From NCBI GenBank assembly GCA_019323655.1, contig JAHWGX010000017.1, forward strand, positions 1 through 17,568: a stretch of 17,568 nucleotides of DNA, written 5' to 3'. The position numbers and the translations under genes were made by a program. Below are positions 7,517-13,693 of the stretch, in pieces. The notes below the pieces were generated by a model. That model was not told the origin of the DNA. It saw only the letters and a list, made by a program, of their open reading frames with translations, and did not search any database. Each line of letters begins with the position of its first letter. Positions within the stretch are counted from its first letter, which is position 1. This stretch comes from Candidatus Woesearchaeota archaeon (GTDB lineage Archaea > Nanobdellota > Nanobdellia > Woesearchaeales > GW2011-AR4).

Positions 7517-7930
7517 TTATTTAAACAGTTCCAGAAACTCTTTTGGCCTGACAATAGAAATTCCTTCAAATTTCCTTAATTTCAACAGGTGCTCGTCCTG
7601 GCTTATTATGCAGTCAACTTTCCCGGATTTTGCGCACTCCAGTATTTTATTGTCGTCCGGGTCGTCTTTTATTATGCTTAATCTTTTTGCAGGCTCAACA
7701 AATACGGAAATTTTTACAACTTTATTGACAATTTTTGCCATAACAAGATTTTTGTTTTGGATCTTATCAACAATCTCGCCACTTTTCATTGTTTCATAAT
7801 ACTCCTGAATAATATCTTTTGAAGTGATATTCTTGATCCTCTTTTGGTCTATCATATCCAGTATCCTAAAAGAGTCTCCAGTCCAGAATGTGCCTGAGAC
7901 CAGTACATTTGTGTCTAAAGTCACTTTCAT
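7517..7930 (-). CDS. PIN-domain toxin (PF13470/COG1569-type)
   Basis: This 137-aa protein begins MKVTLDTNVLVSGTFW. The acidic quartet is D6, E43 (IIQEYYE), D92/D93 (DPDDNKILECA) and D112 (IISQDEHLL), the signature of the 'putative toxin component, PIN family'. Expected activity is metal-dependent RNA cleavage, held in check by the upstream AbrB-type protein. Its ATG overlaps the antitoxin TGA (ATGA). It differs clearly in sequence from the PIN toxin at 6994-7407 despite equal length, so the two modules are not a recent duplication. It has all catalytic residues; the RNA target is unknown. Confidence 0.9.
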   Translation of the reverse strand: MKVTLDTNVLVSGTFWTGDSFRILDMIDQKRIKNITSKDIIQEYYETMKSGEIVDKIQNKNLVMAKIVNKVVKISVFVEPAKRLSIIKDDPDDNKILECAKSGKVDCIISQDEHLLKLRKFEGISIVRPKEFLELFK

Positions 7931-8178
7931 TTTTTTCTTCTAAGCTTATGCACCAGGTCCGGGGCTTCCTGCTCTGCAATCTTTTTCTTTGCCAGCCTTA
8001 ACGGCTTTGTAAGCTCTGCAAAAGACTCTGCATCTACTTTTTTCATTAAGACTGTATCATTCTCCAGGAAGAATAATACCTTTGAGCCTTCATCCAGCCC
8101 AAGCTGGCTTCTGATGTCCGCAGGTATAGCCACCTGGCCGCGAGAGCTTATTTTTCCCATTTCAATTATTGTTCCCAT
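7927..8178 (-). CDS. AbrB/SpoVT-type antitoxin
   Basis: This 83-aa protein has an N-terminal swapped-hairpin AbrB DNA-binding domain (residues ~3-48: GKISSRGQVAIPADIRSQLG, then LDEGSKVLFFLEND). The Lys/Glu-rich helical tail (~52-83) likely occupies the PIN active site. It should act as antitoxin and autorepressor for the gene that overlaps it. ATG 8178 is supported by ribosome site AGGTGAGG 5 nt upstream; the predicted leader is only about 11 nt. Four ATCTTA/TAAGAT half-sites cover its promoter and are the probable binding site. Confidence 0.9.
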   Translation of the reverse strand: MGTIIEMGKISSRGQVAIPADIRSQLGLDEGSKVLFFLENDTVLMKKVDAESFAELTKPLRLAKKKIAEQEAPDLVHKLRRKK

Positions 8179-8190
8179 TTTTCCTCACCT

Positions 8191-8224
8191 ATCTTACTTA
8201 TAAGATATATCTTATATTTAAGAT
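8191..8224 (-). promoter_or_regulatory. Promoter with symmetric four-half-site operator
   Basis: The arrangement is ATCTTA (8191-8196), 4 nt, TAAGAT (8201-8206), 2 nt, ATCTTA (8209-8214), 4 nt, TAAGAT (8219-8224), symmetric about 8207.5. The centre is an 18-bp perfect palindrome, TATAAGATATATCTTATA (8199-8216). It overlaps the minus-strand TATA box AAATATAA (8219-8212), so binding would block the basal factors. Confidence 0.65.
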
Positions 8225-8231
8225 TTTCGTT

Positions 8232-8311
8232 TTTTTAAAAAAGTTACGCCATACTGACAGCAAAATTATGAATATTCTCAAAAATAGATTTTTGAATGGA
8301 AATCACGGAAA
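8232..8311 (+). repeat. Interspersed ~70-bp repeat, copy A2
   Basis: This is a close copy of A1 (6437-6509), 1.79 kb away in the same orientation. It lies just upstream of the AbrB/PIN module and completes the bracketing of both modules. Confidence 0.7.
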
Positions 8312-8362
8312 TTGCATATGCAAACAAGTTTTTCATTAAAGAAAGAATGAATAGGCAAGCGG

Positions 8363-8447
8363 GGCAAAATTTTGCCGGGCACTATTTTATGCCGAAGGCA
8401 GAATTAAAAAGAATTTAAAAAAATAAGAAAAAAGAAAGAAAAAGGGC
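8363..8447 (-). terminator. T-rich terminator region with palindrome
   Basis: Right after the beta-helix gene stop the minus strand has a long run of T-tracts (8443-8403), enough for archaeal termination. Further on lies a 14-bp perfect palindrome, GGCAAAATTTTGCC (8363-8376), possibly a back-up 3'-end hairpin. Confidence 0.6.
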
Positions 8448-9926
8448 TTATTTTTTGCCGATATCTGATTTTGCCGCTTCGCTTATTATGTCGCATTTCT
8501 CTTCCTCTGTTATCTCCCCTGCTTCGAACAGTGCCTCTGCTTCCCTGGCTACGCAGCTCACGAATTTGCCGTGGTTTTTCCACACTGCTGCTGGGTCGCA
8601 AAGTAAATTGCCATCGCAGTTTTCGTCTGCATCGTTGCCTGGGATATCCAATGCGGATGGGTTTATTTCAGGGTCTTCGTCGTTGCAGTCTCCTTCGCAT
8701 GGGGCAGTTCCATCACCGTCAGAATCAACCTCATCCAAAGGAGTTACACCATCGCAGTCATTGTCCTTGCCGTCGCATATTTCCCCTGCTCCGGGGTATG
8801 TCTTTGAGTCAGTGTCGTCACAATCGTTGCACCTGTAGCCATCCCCGTCATTATCATAAGCTATTGCGCCAGTCGGTGCAGGACCGCAAAGCCACGGGTC
8901 GTAATATGAATTTTTTACATAAACACAGCCTCCCCCCGGGCCTGTCTGGCATCCCCACCAGTTATACAAGGCGTTTGCTTTGGCTGCGGCGTAATTCTCA
9001 ACGCCCCAGCTCCAAAACTTCCCAAAATTATTGTAGTTGATCACTATGTTATCTGCTCCGCTTGTTGTTCCGTCAATCAATATTGAGCCCCATGCAAATC
9101 CCGGCTCAAAATTGCAGTTTTCTATTGTTATGCCTGTGGTTGACAGCGGAACCTTGAACGTTCCCCAGAATCCCAACGCAATTCCATGCTCCATGTTATT
9201 GGAAAATACGCTGTTCTTAATCGCAACATCATTTGCAGTCCCTTTTAAGGCCAAGCCAAATCCGTAACCAGAGCCTATGCTGTTTCCCTCAACAGTTAAT
9301 GTGTCGAGAACAGCAGTGTTTATTGTGCCGTAGCTCATGAAACCGAATTCATTGTTGTCAGTTATCTCAACATTGCTCATTTGGAGGTTGTTTACAGTAA
9401 CAGCCTTATCAAGGAAAAAGCCCTCATAGTATTTAGTGCCCCTTAATTTTACATTATCAACAGCCAAGCCGTCAACAACTGCATTAAAGCTGAATATTCC
9501 ATAATTCAGGTTGTCGTGGACATCGCAATTTTTAATCTCTATATTGCTTACTGATTTTTCCAACACAATTCCGGACTCGCAATTGGTTATTTTAATGCCG
9601 TCTATTGTTACATCGCTTACTCCTGCAACCCTAAAGCCGATTCCCCAGCCTGTACCTCCGCAATCAAAAACAACATTGTCCCCTGCGGCTAACAAAGTCA
9701 ACGGCTTTGATATCCCGGCCACGGAATAATAAAGAGCTGACACTCCATATGTCCCGTCAGCAATGCAGATAGTGTCTCCTGGGCTTGCTGCATTGATTGC
9801 TGCCTGTACTGTTGCATAATCCAGGGGCACATTAATGTCGCAGTCTGGAAGAACTTCAGCGCCGACAGCTCCAGCCAGCCCCACCATCAGAACCAAGCTT
9901 GCCAAAATTAAAATTGTTTTTTTCAT
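8448..9926 (-). CDS. Secreted right-handed beta-helix protein with MopE-like metal-binding tail
   Basis: This 492-aa protein has a signal peptide (1-~23). Residues ~35-345 form a right-handed parallel beta-helix. It opens with the DYATVQAAINAASPGDTICIADGTY element of surface beta-helix proteins, then shows repeating VTIDGIKITNC, IEIKNCDVHDN and VAIKNSVFSNN rungs. Residues ~357-446 carry Asp/Cys-rich MopE-type motifs (DNDGDGYRCNDCDDTD, EICDGKDNDCDG, DSDGDG, GDCNDEDPEINP, NDADENCDG), known to bind calcium or copper. A ~45-residue Cys-containing helical tail closes the protein. Polysaccharide binding or degradation, or surface adhesion, is inferred; no lyase site was identified. The ribosome site GGGAGG lies 6 nt before ATG. 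Confidence 0.85.
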   Translation of the reverse strand: MKKTILILASLVLMVGLAGAVGAEVLPDCDINVPLDYATVQAAINAASPGDTICIADGTYGVSALYYSVAGISKPLTLLAAGDNVVFDCGGTGWGIGFRVAGVSDVTIDGIKITNCESGIVLEKSVSNIEIKNCDVHDNLNYGIFSFNAVVDGLAVDNVKLRGTKYYEGFFLDKAVTVNNLQMSNVEITDNNEFGFMSYGTINTAVLDTLTVEGNSIGSGYGFGLALKGTANDVAIKNSVFSNNMEHGIALGFWGTFKVPLSTTGITIENCNFEPGFAWGSILIDGTTSGADNIVINYNNFGKFWSWGVENYAAAKANALYNWWGCQTGPGGGCVYVKNSYYDPWLCGPAPTGAIAYDNDGDGYRCNDCDDTDSKTYPGAGEICDGKDNDCDGVTPLDEVDSDGDGTAPCEGDCNDEDPEINPSALDIPGNDADENCDGNLLCDPAAVWKNHGKFVSCVAREAEALFEAGEITEEEKCDIISEAAKSDIGKK

Positions 9927-9970
9927 TTTTTACCTCCCGAAAGAATTATTTTTTTATTGCCAAAAATGCT

Positions 9971-9983
9971 GAAATATTTAAAC
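9971..9983 (-). promoter_or_regulatory. Putative TATA box of the beta-helix gene
   Basis: The minus strand reads GTTTAAATATTTC, predicting a start near 9950 and a short leader holding the GGGAGG ribosome site. Confidence 0.5.
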
Positions 9984-10012
9984 ATTTCCAAAAAAACTCC
10001 GGATTGCCATCA

Positions 10013-10039
10013 CCTGTTCCATGCAAAATTCTTAATTAT
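10013..10039 (+). repeat. 27-bp direct repeat, left copy
   Basis: It matches 10750-10776 at 26 of 27 positions (mismatch at the tenth base), beginning cctgttcca and ending cttaattat. The two copies bracket the divergent gene pair. Confidence 0.8.
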
Positions 10040-10086
10040 GCCTGGGAAAAAGTTTTAATAAAATTTCTAAACCAGAATCATGCCTG

Positions 10087-10350
10087 CTACATCTTCAAAA
10101 ACTCATCAATATACATAATTATTTTTTCCTTCATTTCAACATTTATTGAAATCTGTTTTCCATATCCTGTTTTCTTCAAATGCAGAATGCCCTCTTTAAT
10201 CAGTTCGCCTGCCAAATCTTTTGCCCTGCCTTTCAAATCCGGCGGAAAGCCTTTCTGCAAATTGTCCAAGGCAGTATGGCTGTGCTCAAATTTTCCTTTA
10301 CGTGTCAGCTTGTGCAGTATTTTTCCTTTAATTTGCGCGTCTGTCCACAT
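10087..10350 (-). CDS. Small basic protein, possibly winged-helix-like
   Basis: This 87-aa protein is of unrecognised family. It starts MWTDAQIKGKILHKLTRKGK, then has a helix with KGFPPDLKGRAKDLAGELIKEG and a beta-turn segment ILHLKKTGYGKQISINVE, followed by a terminal helix. The helix-helix-wing order and a basic region suggest a winged-helix DNA-binding protein, at low confidence. ATG 10350 is preferred over TTG 10365 and GTG 10362 because GGTGG sits 8 nt upstream. It is divergent from the HTH gene at 10420, and both could use one TATA box, so the pair may be co-regulated. The pair could be a regulatory or addiction couple, but nothing proves it. Confidence 0.7.
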   Translation of the reverse strand: MWTDAQIKGKILHKLTRKGKFEHSHTALDNLQKGFPPDLKGRAKDLAGELIKEGILHLKKTGYGKQISINVEMKEKIIMYIDEFLKM

Positions 10351-10386
10351 AAATAAGTCCACCAAAATAGACTTTGAACAGCAAGA

Positions 10387-10394
10387 TTTATATA
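10387..10394. promoter_or_regulatory. Shared TATA box between divergent genes
   Basis: TTTATATA on the plus strand reads TATATAAA on the minus. It is about 29 nt before ATG 10420 (a leaderless transcript) and about 27 nt before a minus-strand start near 10364, just ahead of GGTGG. No second TATA box is evident in the 69-bp gap. Confidence 0.5.
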
Positions 10395-10419
10395 CTTTCC
10401 TATTAACAAATGATTCGCA

Positions 10420-10746
10420 ATGGAAGATAAATCATTACTGCTAAACCTGACTGGAGATCTGCCCCTATTTAGGATAATTGATTTTCTGCTTGACAACAAG
10501 GGGATGGACTTCAGCAAGACAGACATTGCAGAAGGGGCAGGAATTTCCAGAGCATCATTATTCAACTACTGGAGCGAATTAGAAAGGCATGGCATTGTAA
10601 AAACCACGAGGAGCTTTGGCAAGACAAAACTGTACACTTTAGACAGCAAAAGCCCTGTCACACAAAAAATAATAGAATTGGAAAAAACATTAATTGCCGA
10701 AGCTTTGGAAAACAAGAAGAAAAAAGAGGTTGTTATAGAAAACTGA
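10420..10746 (+). CDS. Winged-helix transcriptional regulator
   Basis: This 108-aa protein has a helix-turn-helix at residues ~17-58: LFRIIDFLLDNKGMDFSKTD, IAEGAGISRASLFNYWSELE, then RHGIVKTTRSFGKTKLYTLD as recognition helix and beta-wing. A charged helix follows to the C-terminus (KKKKEVVIEN), probably for dimerisation. It resembles the ArsR/MarR-like wHTH proteins frequent in archaea and should bind DNA as a dimer. With TATA 29 nt before ATG the message is probably leaderless. It is divergent from the 87-aa gene and likely controls that shared region. The stop lies 3 bp before the right 27-bp direct repeat. Confidence 0.85.
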   Translation: MEDKSLLLNLTGDLPLFRIIDFLLDNKGMDFSKTDIAEGAGISRASLFNYWSELERHGIVKTTRSFGKTKLYTLDSKSPVTQKIIELEKTLIAEALENKKKKEVVIEN

Positions 10747-10749
10747 CTT

Positions 10750-10776
10750 CCTGTTCCAGGCAAAATTCTTAATTAT
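10750..10776 (+). repeat. 27-bp direct repeat, right copy
   Basis: This is the partner of 10013-10039, same orientation, 737 bp away. It directly follows the HTH gene stop. Confidence 0.8.
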
Positions 10777-10783
10777 TCAGAAA

Positions 10784-10820
10784 CAGCCGGAAAAAATAAA
10801 AAAAATAAAAAAATTACGGC
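10784..10820 (-). terminator. T-run terminator flanked by inverted repeat
   Basis: After the TAA at 10814 the minus strand carries T7-A-T7-A-T6. The tract is flanked by CAGCCG and CGGCTG arms (10784-10789 and 10815-10820). The A/T core resembles that at 4807-4832. Confidence 0.65.
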
Positions 10821-11506
10821 TGGTAATAGCCGAATCCTGATGATGCCGGAGAGTGGTAGCTTACTCCGTGGTATCCTGCGCAGGGATCATTCTCAACCTG
10901 CTGGATTATTGCGAATTCGCCCCAAATGTCCTCACCGATCAATGTTCCGTCGGATTCATACCAGTACCCGCTTTCCTTGTATGCGTCTGCCGGTGCTGCT
11001 ACAATCTTTACAAAGTAATCCCACTTGCAGGTTTCCCCGCCAATCTCGTATGTTCCCCACATGTGGTTTGTCTCCCATGCCCCTGAGCCAATATAACTAT
11101 CATATCCGTAGTGCCTGTCCAGCAAGCCATCCCCGTCGCAGTCTTTGTTGCTCAGCCATGCATCGTTCCAGTACATCAGCAGCTTGACATCGCCGTAGTT
11201 CTCCTGGCACCACTCATAGGACGGCCCGCCAGGCCTGTACACAGGGTGGTAATCGCAGTACATGCCGTTAAACAGGTGCGCCTGGTAGTTATAGCCCCAC
11301 TCGTTGTAGCCCGGCATTATCAGGCTGCCGTCGCTTGCATACAATTCGCCGCTTGGTATCATTGTGCAGTCCGCGTATTTTCCTTTTGCGGCAGCGCCTG
11401 TTACGGTCGCATCGCCTTTGCCGAAAGAAATAATCACAAGCCCGGAAACCGCTACTACCGCAACAATTCCAAGAACATAGGCCAGATTTGCATCTTTCTT
11501 TTCCAT
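10814..11506 (-). CDS. Surface protein with N-terminal membrane anchor
   Basis: This 230-aa protein starts at ATG 11506, supported by GAGGTGA 5 nt upstream; an open extension to 11593 lacks a ribosome site. Residues ~9-28 are one transmembrane helix (ANLAYVLGIVAVVAVSGLVI) without an evident cleavage site, so the chain is probably anchored with its C-terminal ~200 residues outside. That domain is Tyr/Trp/Gly-rich with 6-7 Cys and one acidic DCDGDGLLDRHYG loop that could hold calcium. I do not recognise a named family. It ends with its own T-run terminator and follows the 100-aa basic gene by 91 bp. Confidence 0.75.
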   Translation of the reverse strand: MEKKDANLAYVLGIVAVVAVSGLVIISFGKGDATVTGAAAKGKYADCTMIPSGELYASDGSLIMPGYNEWGYNYQAHLFNGMYCDYHPVYRPGGPSYEWCQENYGDVKLLMYWNDAWLSNKDCDGDGLLDRHYGYDSYIGSGAWETNHMWGTYEIGGETCKWDYFVKIVAAPADAYKESGYWYESDGTLIGEDIWGEFAIIQQVENDPCAGYHGVSYHSPASSGFGYYQP

Positions 11507-11597
11507 AAAATCACCTCTTTTGCCCATCCCTGAACTAAATTGTATAAAAACCTTTCTCTTGAAATAACACGCCGGGAAAAAATGCCTTGACAAAAAC

Positions 11598-11900
11598 TTA
11601 TTTGCCCAGAGCCAGCAATTTCTCCATACATTTTCCAGCTTGCCTTCTCTTCAAGAGGCTTTTCTGCTTTAAATTCATCTTAATTCTTTTTTTGTATAAA
11701 TCTTCCCTATAACATGCCACCCCGGGATCGATTCTTTTTATTTTTTTAAAGTCGCCGTACCAATCCCTCAACCCGTCCCTATAATCATTCCAGTCGTCAT
11801 AATAGGGATTAATAAATAAATCATACTTGATTAAATCTTTTTTAGAAATGGCTAAGCGAGGTGTAAAGTAGCCGCTCTTTCTTTTCCATCTTTTTCTCAT
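11598..11900 (-). CDS. Small highly basic protein, unknown
   Basis: This 100-aa protein has very basic ends (MRKRWKRKSG..., ...KKRIKMNLKQKSLLKRRQAGK) around an aromatic/Asp-rich middle (NPYYDDWNDYRDGLRDWYGD). There is no signal peptide or known motif. The charge suggests nucleic-acid binding, which is inference only. The ATG is supported by GGAGG 8 nt upstream, but that ribosome site is inside a small hairpin. It could belong with the 230-aa surface gene downstream. Confidence 0.55.
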   Translation of the reverse strand: MRKRWKRKSGYFTPRLAISKKDLIKYDLFINPYYDDWNDYRDGLRDWYGDFKKIKRIDPGVACYREDLYKKRIKMNLKQKSLLKRRQAGKCMEKLLALGK

Positions 11901-11972
11901 TCGGATTGCCTCCGAACACCTTCGCCTTGGTCACTTGCCAGGCAAGCAAAGCGATTGCCCTATGCAGGGGCA
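11900..11972 (-). promoter_or_regulatory. Structured leader with ribosome-site hairpin
   Basis: Minus-strand TTCGG-(7 nt)-CCGAA (11916-11900) pairs part of the GGAGG site and the A of the start codon. Upstream lie CTTGC-CTG-GCAAG (11946-11934) and TGCCC..GGGCA (11972-11956). The 124-bp gap is richer in G+C than its surroundings and holds no gene. Confidence 0.45.
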
Positions 11973-12024
11973 TTTGTGTTCTTATGGCATCCGGGTTTTG
12001 ACAATAGGCTGCATCATTCTGTTT

Positions 12025-12327
12025 TTATGATGGTATAATCCTTATCCCTTCTTTCTCTGGGATCATAGTTACTTCTTTATCGTCTTTGAAATTATATTTC
12101 TTAACTAATTCTTTAGGTATCCTTAACCCCAAACTCATGCCCCACTTGGATATTTTAGCATGGAATCGTTTCATTTCCCTGTATTTCTCAGCAACATTGT
12201 GCAATTGGCTCATATTTAGCATCTCTTCCCCGCATTTGCTGCACTTAAAATATTTGTACTCCACTCCTTCAGGGGTCTTAGCTGTTAATTCTTTCATTTC
12301 TCCCTTGCATTCAGAGCATTTTTTCAT
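12025..12327 (-). CDS. Zinc-ribbon/AbrB-type antitoxin
   Basis: This 100-aa protein has two parts. Residues 1-~37 form a YgiT/MqsA-type zinc ribbon with C4-x2-C7 and C29-x2-C32. Residues ~55-100 form an AbrB/MazE-like strand-rich DNA-binding domain (HAKISKWGMSLGLRIPKELV). A helix links them. YgiT-type zinc proteins normally carry a C-terminal Xre helix-turn-helix; an AbrB module here is the variant form. It should bind the DUF4258-like toxin through the zinc domain and the promoter through AbrB. It starts 43 bp after the toxin stop with ribosome site AGGTGAG 5 nt before ATG, so antitoxin follows toxin, as in MqsRA and HigBA. Confidence 0.8.
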   Translation of the reverse strand: MKKCSECKGEMKELTAKTPEGVEYKYFKCSKCGEEMLNMSQLHNVAEKYREMKRFHAKISKWGMSLGLRIPKELVKKYNFKDDKEVTMIPEKEGIRIIPS

Positions 12328-12364
12328 TTTTTCTCACCTGCAAAATTTTTAATTTCTGAGCGCC

Positions 12365-12381
12365 AGAAATCTATGATTTCT
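12365..12381 (-). promoter_or_regulatory. Intercistronic hairpin at the toxin stop codon
   Basis: AGAAATC-ATA-GATTTCT on the minus strand is a perfect 7-bp stem that includes the toxin TAG. It lies between toxin and antitoxin cistrons and could alter relative translation or mark a processing point. Confidence 0.5.
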
Positions 12382-12613
12382 CGGCACCTTTGGTTTCAAT
12401 TGTAAAAATCTTTATGGTTGTGCCCAGCATTTGTCCGACACAAATGACTGTAAAATTTTTGTAATCTTTAATGAACCTTATATTGTGTCTTCCAAATCTC
12501 TCTATTTTTCCGCCTTTCAACGTCGCTTCTATCATGTCAGGGGTTACTTTTCTCTCCATAGCCCTAATGAACGCGTGCCTTTTTATTTCAAAATCATACT
12601 GGGTTATGTCCAT
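12371..12613 (-). CDS. DUF4258-like toxin (RelE-fold relative)
   Basis: This 80-aa protein contains the DUF4258 signature HAFIRAMERKVTPDMIEATL (H13, R17, R21), then GGKIERFGRHNIRFIKDY and a beta-strand IKIFTIE. It is full length for the family. DUF4258 proteins are small basic RelE/MqsR-like domains repeatedly found beside YgiT-type zinc antitoxins, as here. mRNA or ribosome-dependent RNA cleavage is inferred, not shown. It is the first gene of the pair; transcription is predicted to start ~10 nt before ATG from the TATA box at 12646-12655. Confidence 0.8.
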   Translation of the reverse strand: MDITQYDFEIKRHAFIRAMERKVTPDMIEATLKGGKIERFGRHNIRFIKDYKNFTVICVGQMLGTTIKIFTIETKGAEKS

Positions 12614-12614
12614 A

Positions 12615-12656
12615 ATATCACTTAATATATAATGATATCATAAGATATATTTAAAA
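12615..12656 (-). promoter_or_regulatory. Promoter and palindromic operator of the DUF4258 module
   Basis: The minus strand has TTTAAATATA (12655-12646) as TATA box. The perfect palindrome ATGATATCAT (12632-12641) sits between it and the gene. A spaced pair ATATCA (12615-12620)/TGATAT (12633-12638) repeats the half-site. It is a probable AbrB-domain binding region. Confidence 0.55.
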
Positions 12657-12750
12657 GTTACGGTTTTAAAAATTATTAGGCTCTGCTATTAATAATCAAC
12701 GCTTTTTGGTCAGAGTGTTACAACAGAAATTCCCGGCTTTTATCAATAAT

Positions 12751-12788
12751 TTTTTATACTGCAAAACAAAATCAGTTAAAAGAGGTGG
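12751..12788 (+). promoter_or_regulatory. Promoter and ribosome site of the small membrane protein
   Basis: TTTTTATAC (12751-12759) is a plausible TATA box. AGAGGTGG (12781-12788) lies 5 nt before ATG 12794 and rules out the GTG at 12785, which falls inside it. Confidence 0.55.
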
Positions 12789-12793
12789 TGCAA

Positions 12794-12991
12794 ATGGCTG
12801 CAAAGAATGCAGAGCCAAGCGATTTTGTAAAGCTCGGAAGCGCTCTTGGAGGAATACTTCTGGCGATAATAGTGCTGTTTATGCTCTTTGCCAAGGAAAT
12901 GATGCTGACAGTGCTGCCAACAATTGTCTGGGCTTTTGTTGTATTGGGAATTGTTTTGGGAAGCCTGCAGTATAAGTCGCAGAAGAAATAG
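12794..12991 (+). CDS. Small two-helix membrane protein
   Basis: This 65-aa protein has a short polar N-terminus (MAAKNAEPSDFVKLG), then two transmembrane helices (about 17-34, ALGGILLAIIVLFMLFAK, and 40-58, VLPTIVWAFVVLGIVLGSL) separated by a tight Glu-Met turn. It ends in a basic tail (QYKSQKK), so both ends are probably cytoplasmic. The family is unrecognised. It is transcribed alone on the plus strand between two minus-strand units. The ribosome site is strong. Confidence 0.75.
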   Translation: MAAKNAEPSDFVKLGSALGGILLAIIVLFMLFAKEMMLTVLPTIVWAFVVLGIVLGSLQYKSQKK

Positions 12992-13056
12992 GATATTATA
13001 TAGGGCTTAACAGCAAAAAACCAAAAACCGAGCTTTGGCTATAAAGTGTCTATAAA

Positions 13057-13536
13057 TTATAATTCAGATAAAAATTTCAAACTAAGGGTTAAAAGAACAC
13101 CAGCAATAACTCCAACTGATACTGATAGAATATATAAAATTATTTGGTTTGCAATGCTACCCCTGCCATATAAGGAAACAGTAAGATTCAAGGCTGCAAT
13201 AAATGTTAAAACAGAGGCTGTAATTGCAATGATTATGTTAGTGTTTATTTGTAATCCTAATCTCTTCTCCTCCAATAATAGTTTTCTTAATTCATGAAGT
13301 TTTCTGATGCCCACCCCAGTAAGAGTGTATATGGGTGTACCACCTTTATTACCAACAGAAGTTACATAATCCTCTTTGGTCCCTATGCAATATCGTGAAA
13401 ACAGATACCACCCATTTTCTCCAAACTCACCTTTAATATCATTTACATTAATTTGTCCATGATATTCTTCTATATACTCCATAATCTTAACTATTTTAGA
13501 CAAAGAATCTTTTTCTAGCAATATTTTCTTTTTCAT
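13057..13536 (-). CDS. Winged-helix-like protein with two C-terminal membrane helices
   Basis: This 159-aa protein starts at ATG 13536, preceded by GGGGGTG; a 49-codon open extension to 13683 has no ribosome site. Residues ~11-85 look like a winged helix (SLSKIVKIMEYIEEYHGQIN, then GENGWYLFSRYCIG and a wing, TPIYTLTGVGIRKLHEL). Residues ~100-122 and ~129-155 are transmembrane helices joined by a short SLYGRGS loop. This layout suggests a membrane-tethered sensor or regulator, or an effector whose cytoplasmic domain controls the pore-like pair; both are inferences. It lies 157 bp downstream of the PIN-like gene on the same strand and may or may not belong to that unit. Confidence 0.7.
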   Translation of the reverse strand: MKKKILLEKDSLSKIVKIMEYIEEYHGQINVNDIKGEFGENGWYLFSRYCIGTKEDYVTSVGNKGGTPIYTLTGVGIRKLHELRKLLLEEKRLGLQINTNIIIAITASVLTFIAALNLTVSLYGRGSIANQIILYILSVSVGVIAGVLLTLSLKFLSEL

Positions 13537-13693
13537 TTTCACACCCCCAAAAAACGGCTTTAAATCATAAGATAAGAGTGCTTCGCTTAAAACACTTGCG
13601 TTAAAACAAACTATTTTAGCCAGTATTTCAGTCTCTTGGCTTTCAGGCTTATTGCACCAGAATACAAAAGAAAAGCTTTCCACGCGCCTGTGC

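Noticed and set aside
11507..11593. N-terminal extension of the anchored surface protein
   Set aside because: The extra 29 residues come before a typical anchor; GAGGTGA supports ATG 11506.
12706..12975. 89-codon plus-strand frame overlapping the small membrane protein
   Set aside because: It is a Cys/Arg-rich shadow in another frame; the ribosome site and hydrophobic helices support ATG 12794.
13537..13683. N-terminal extension of the winged-helix/two-TM protein
   Set aside because: Open by chance; no ribosome site at 13683, whereas GGGGGTG precedes ATG 13536.
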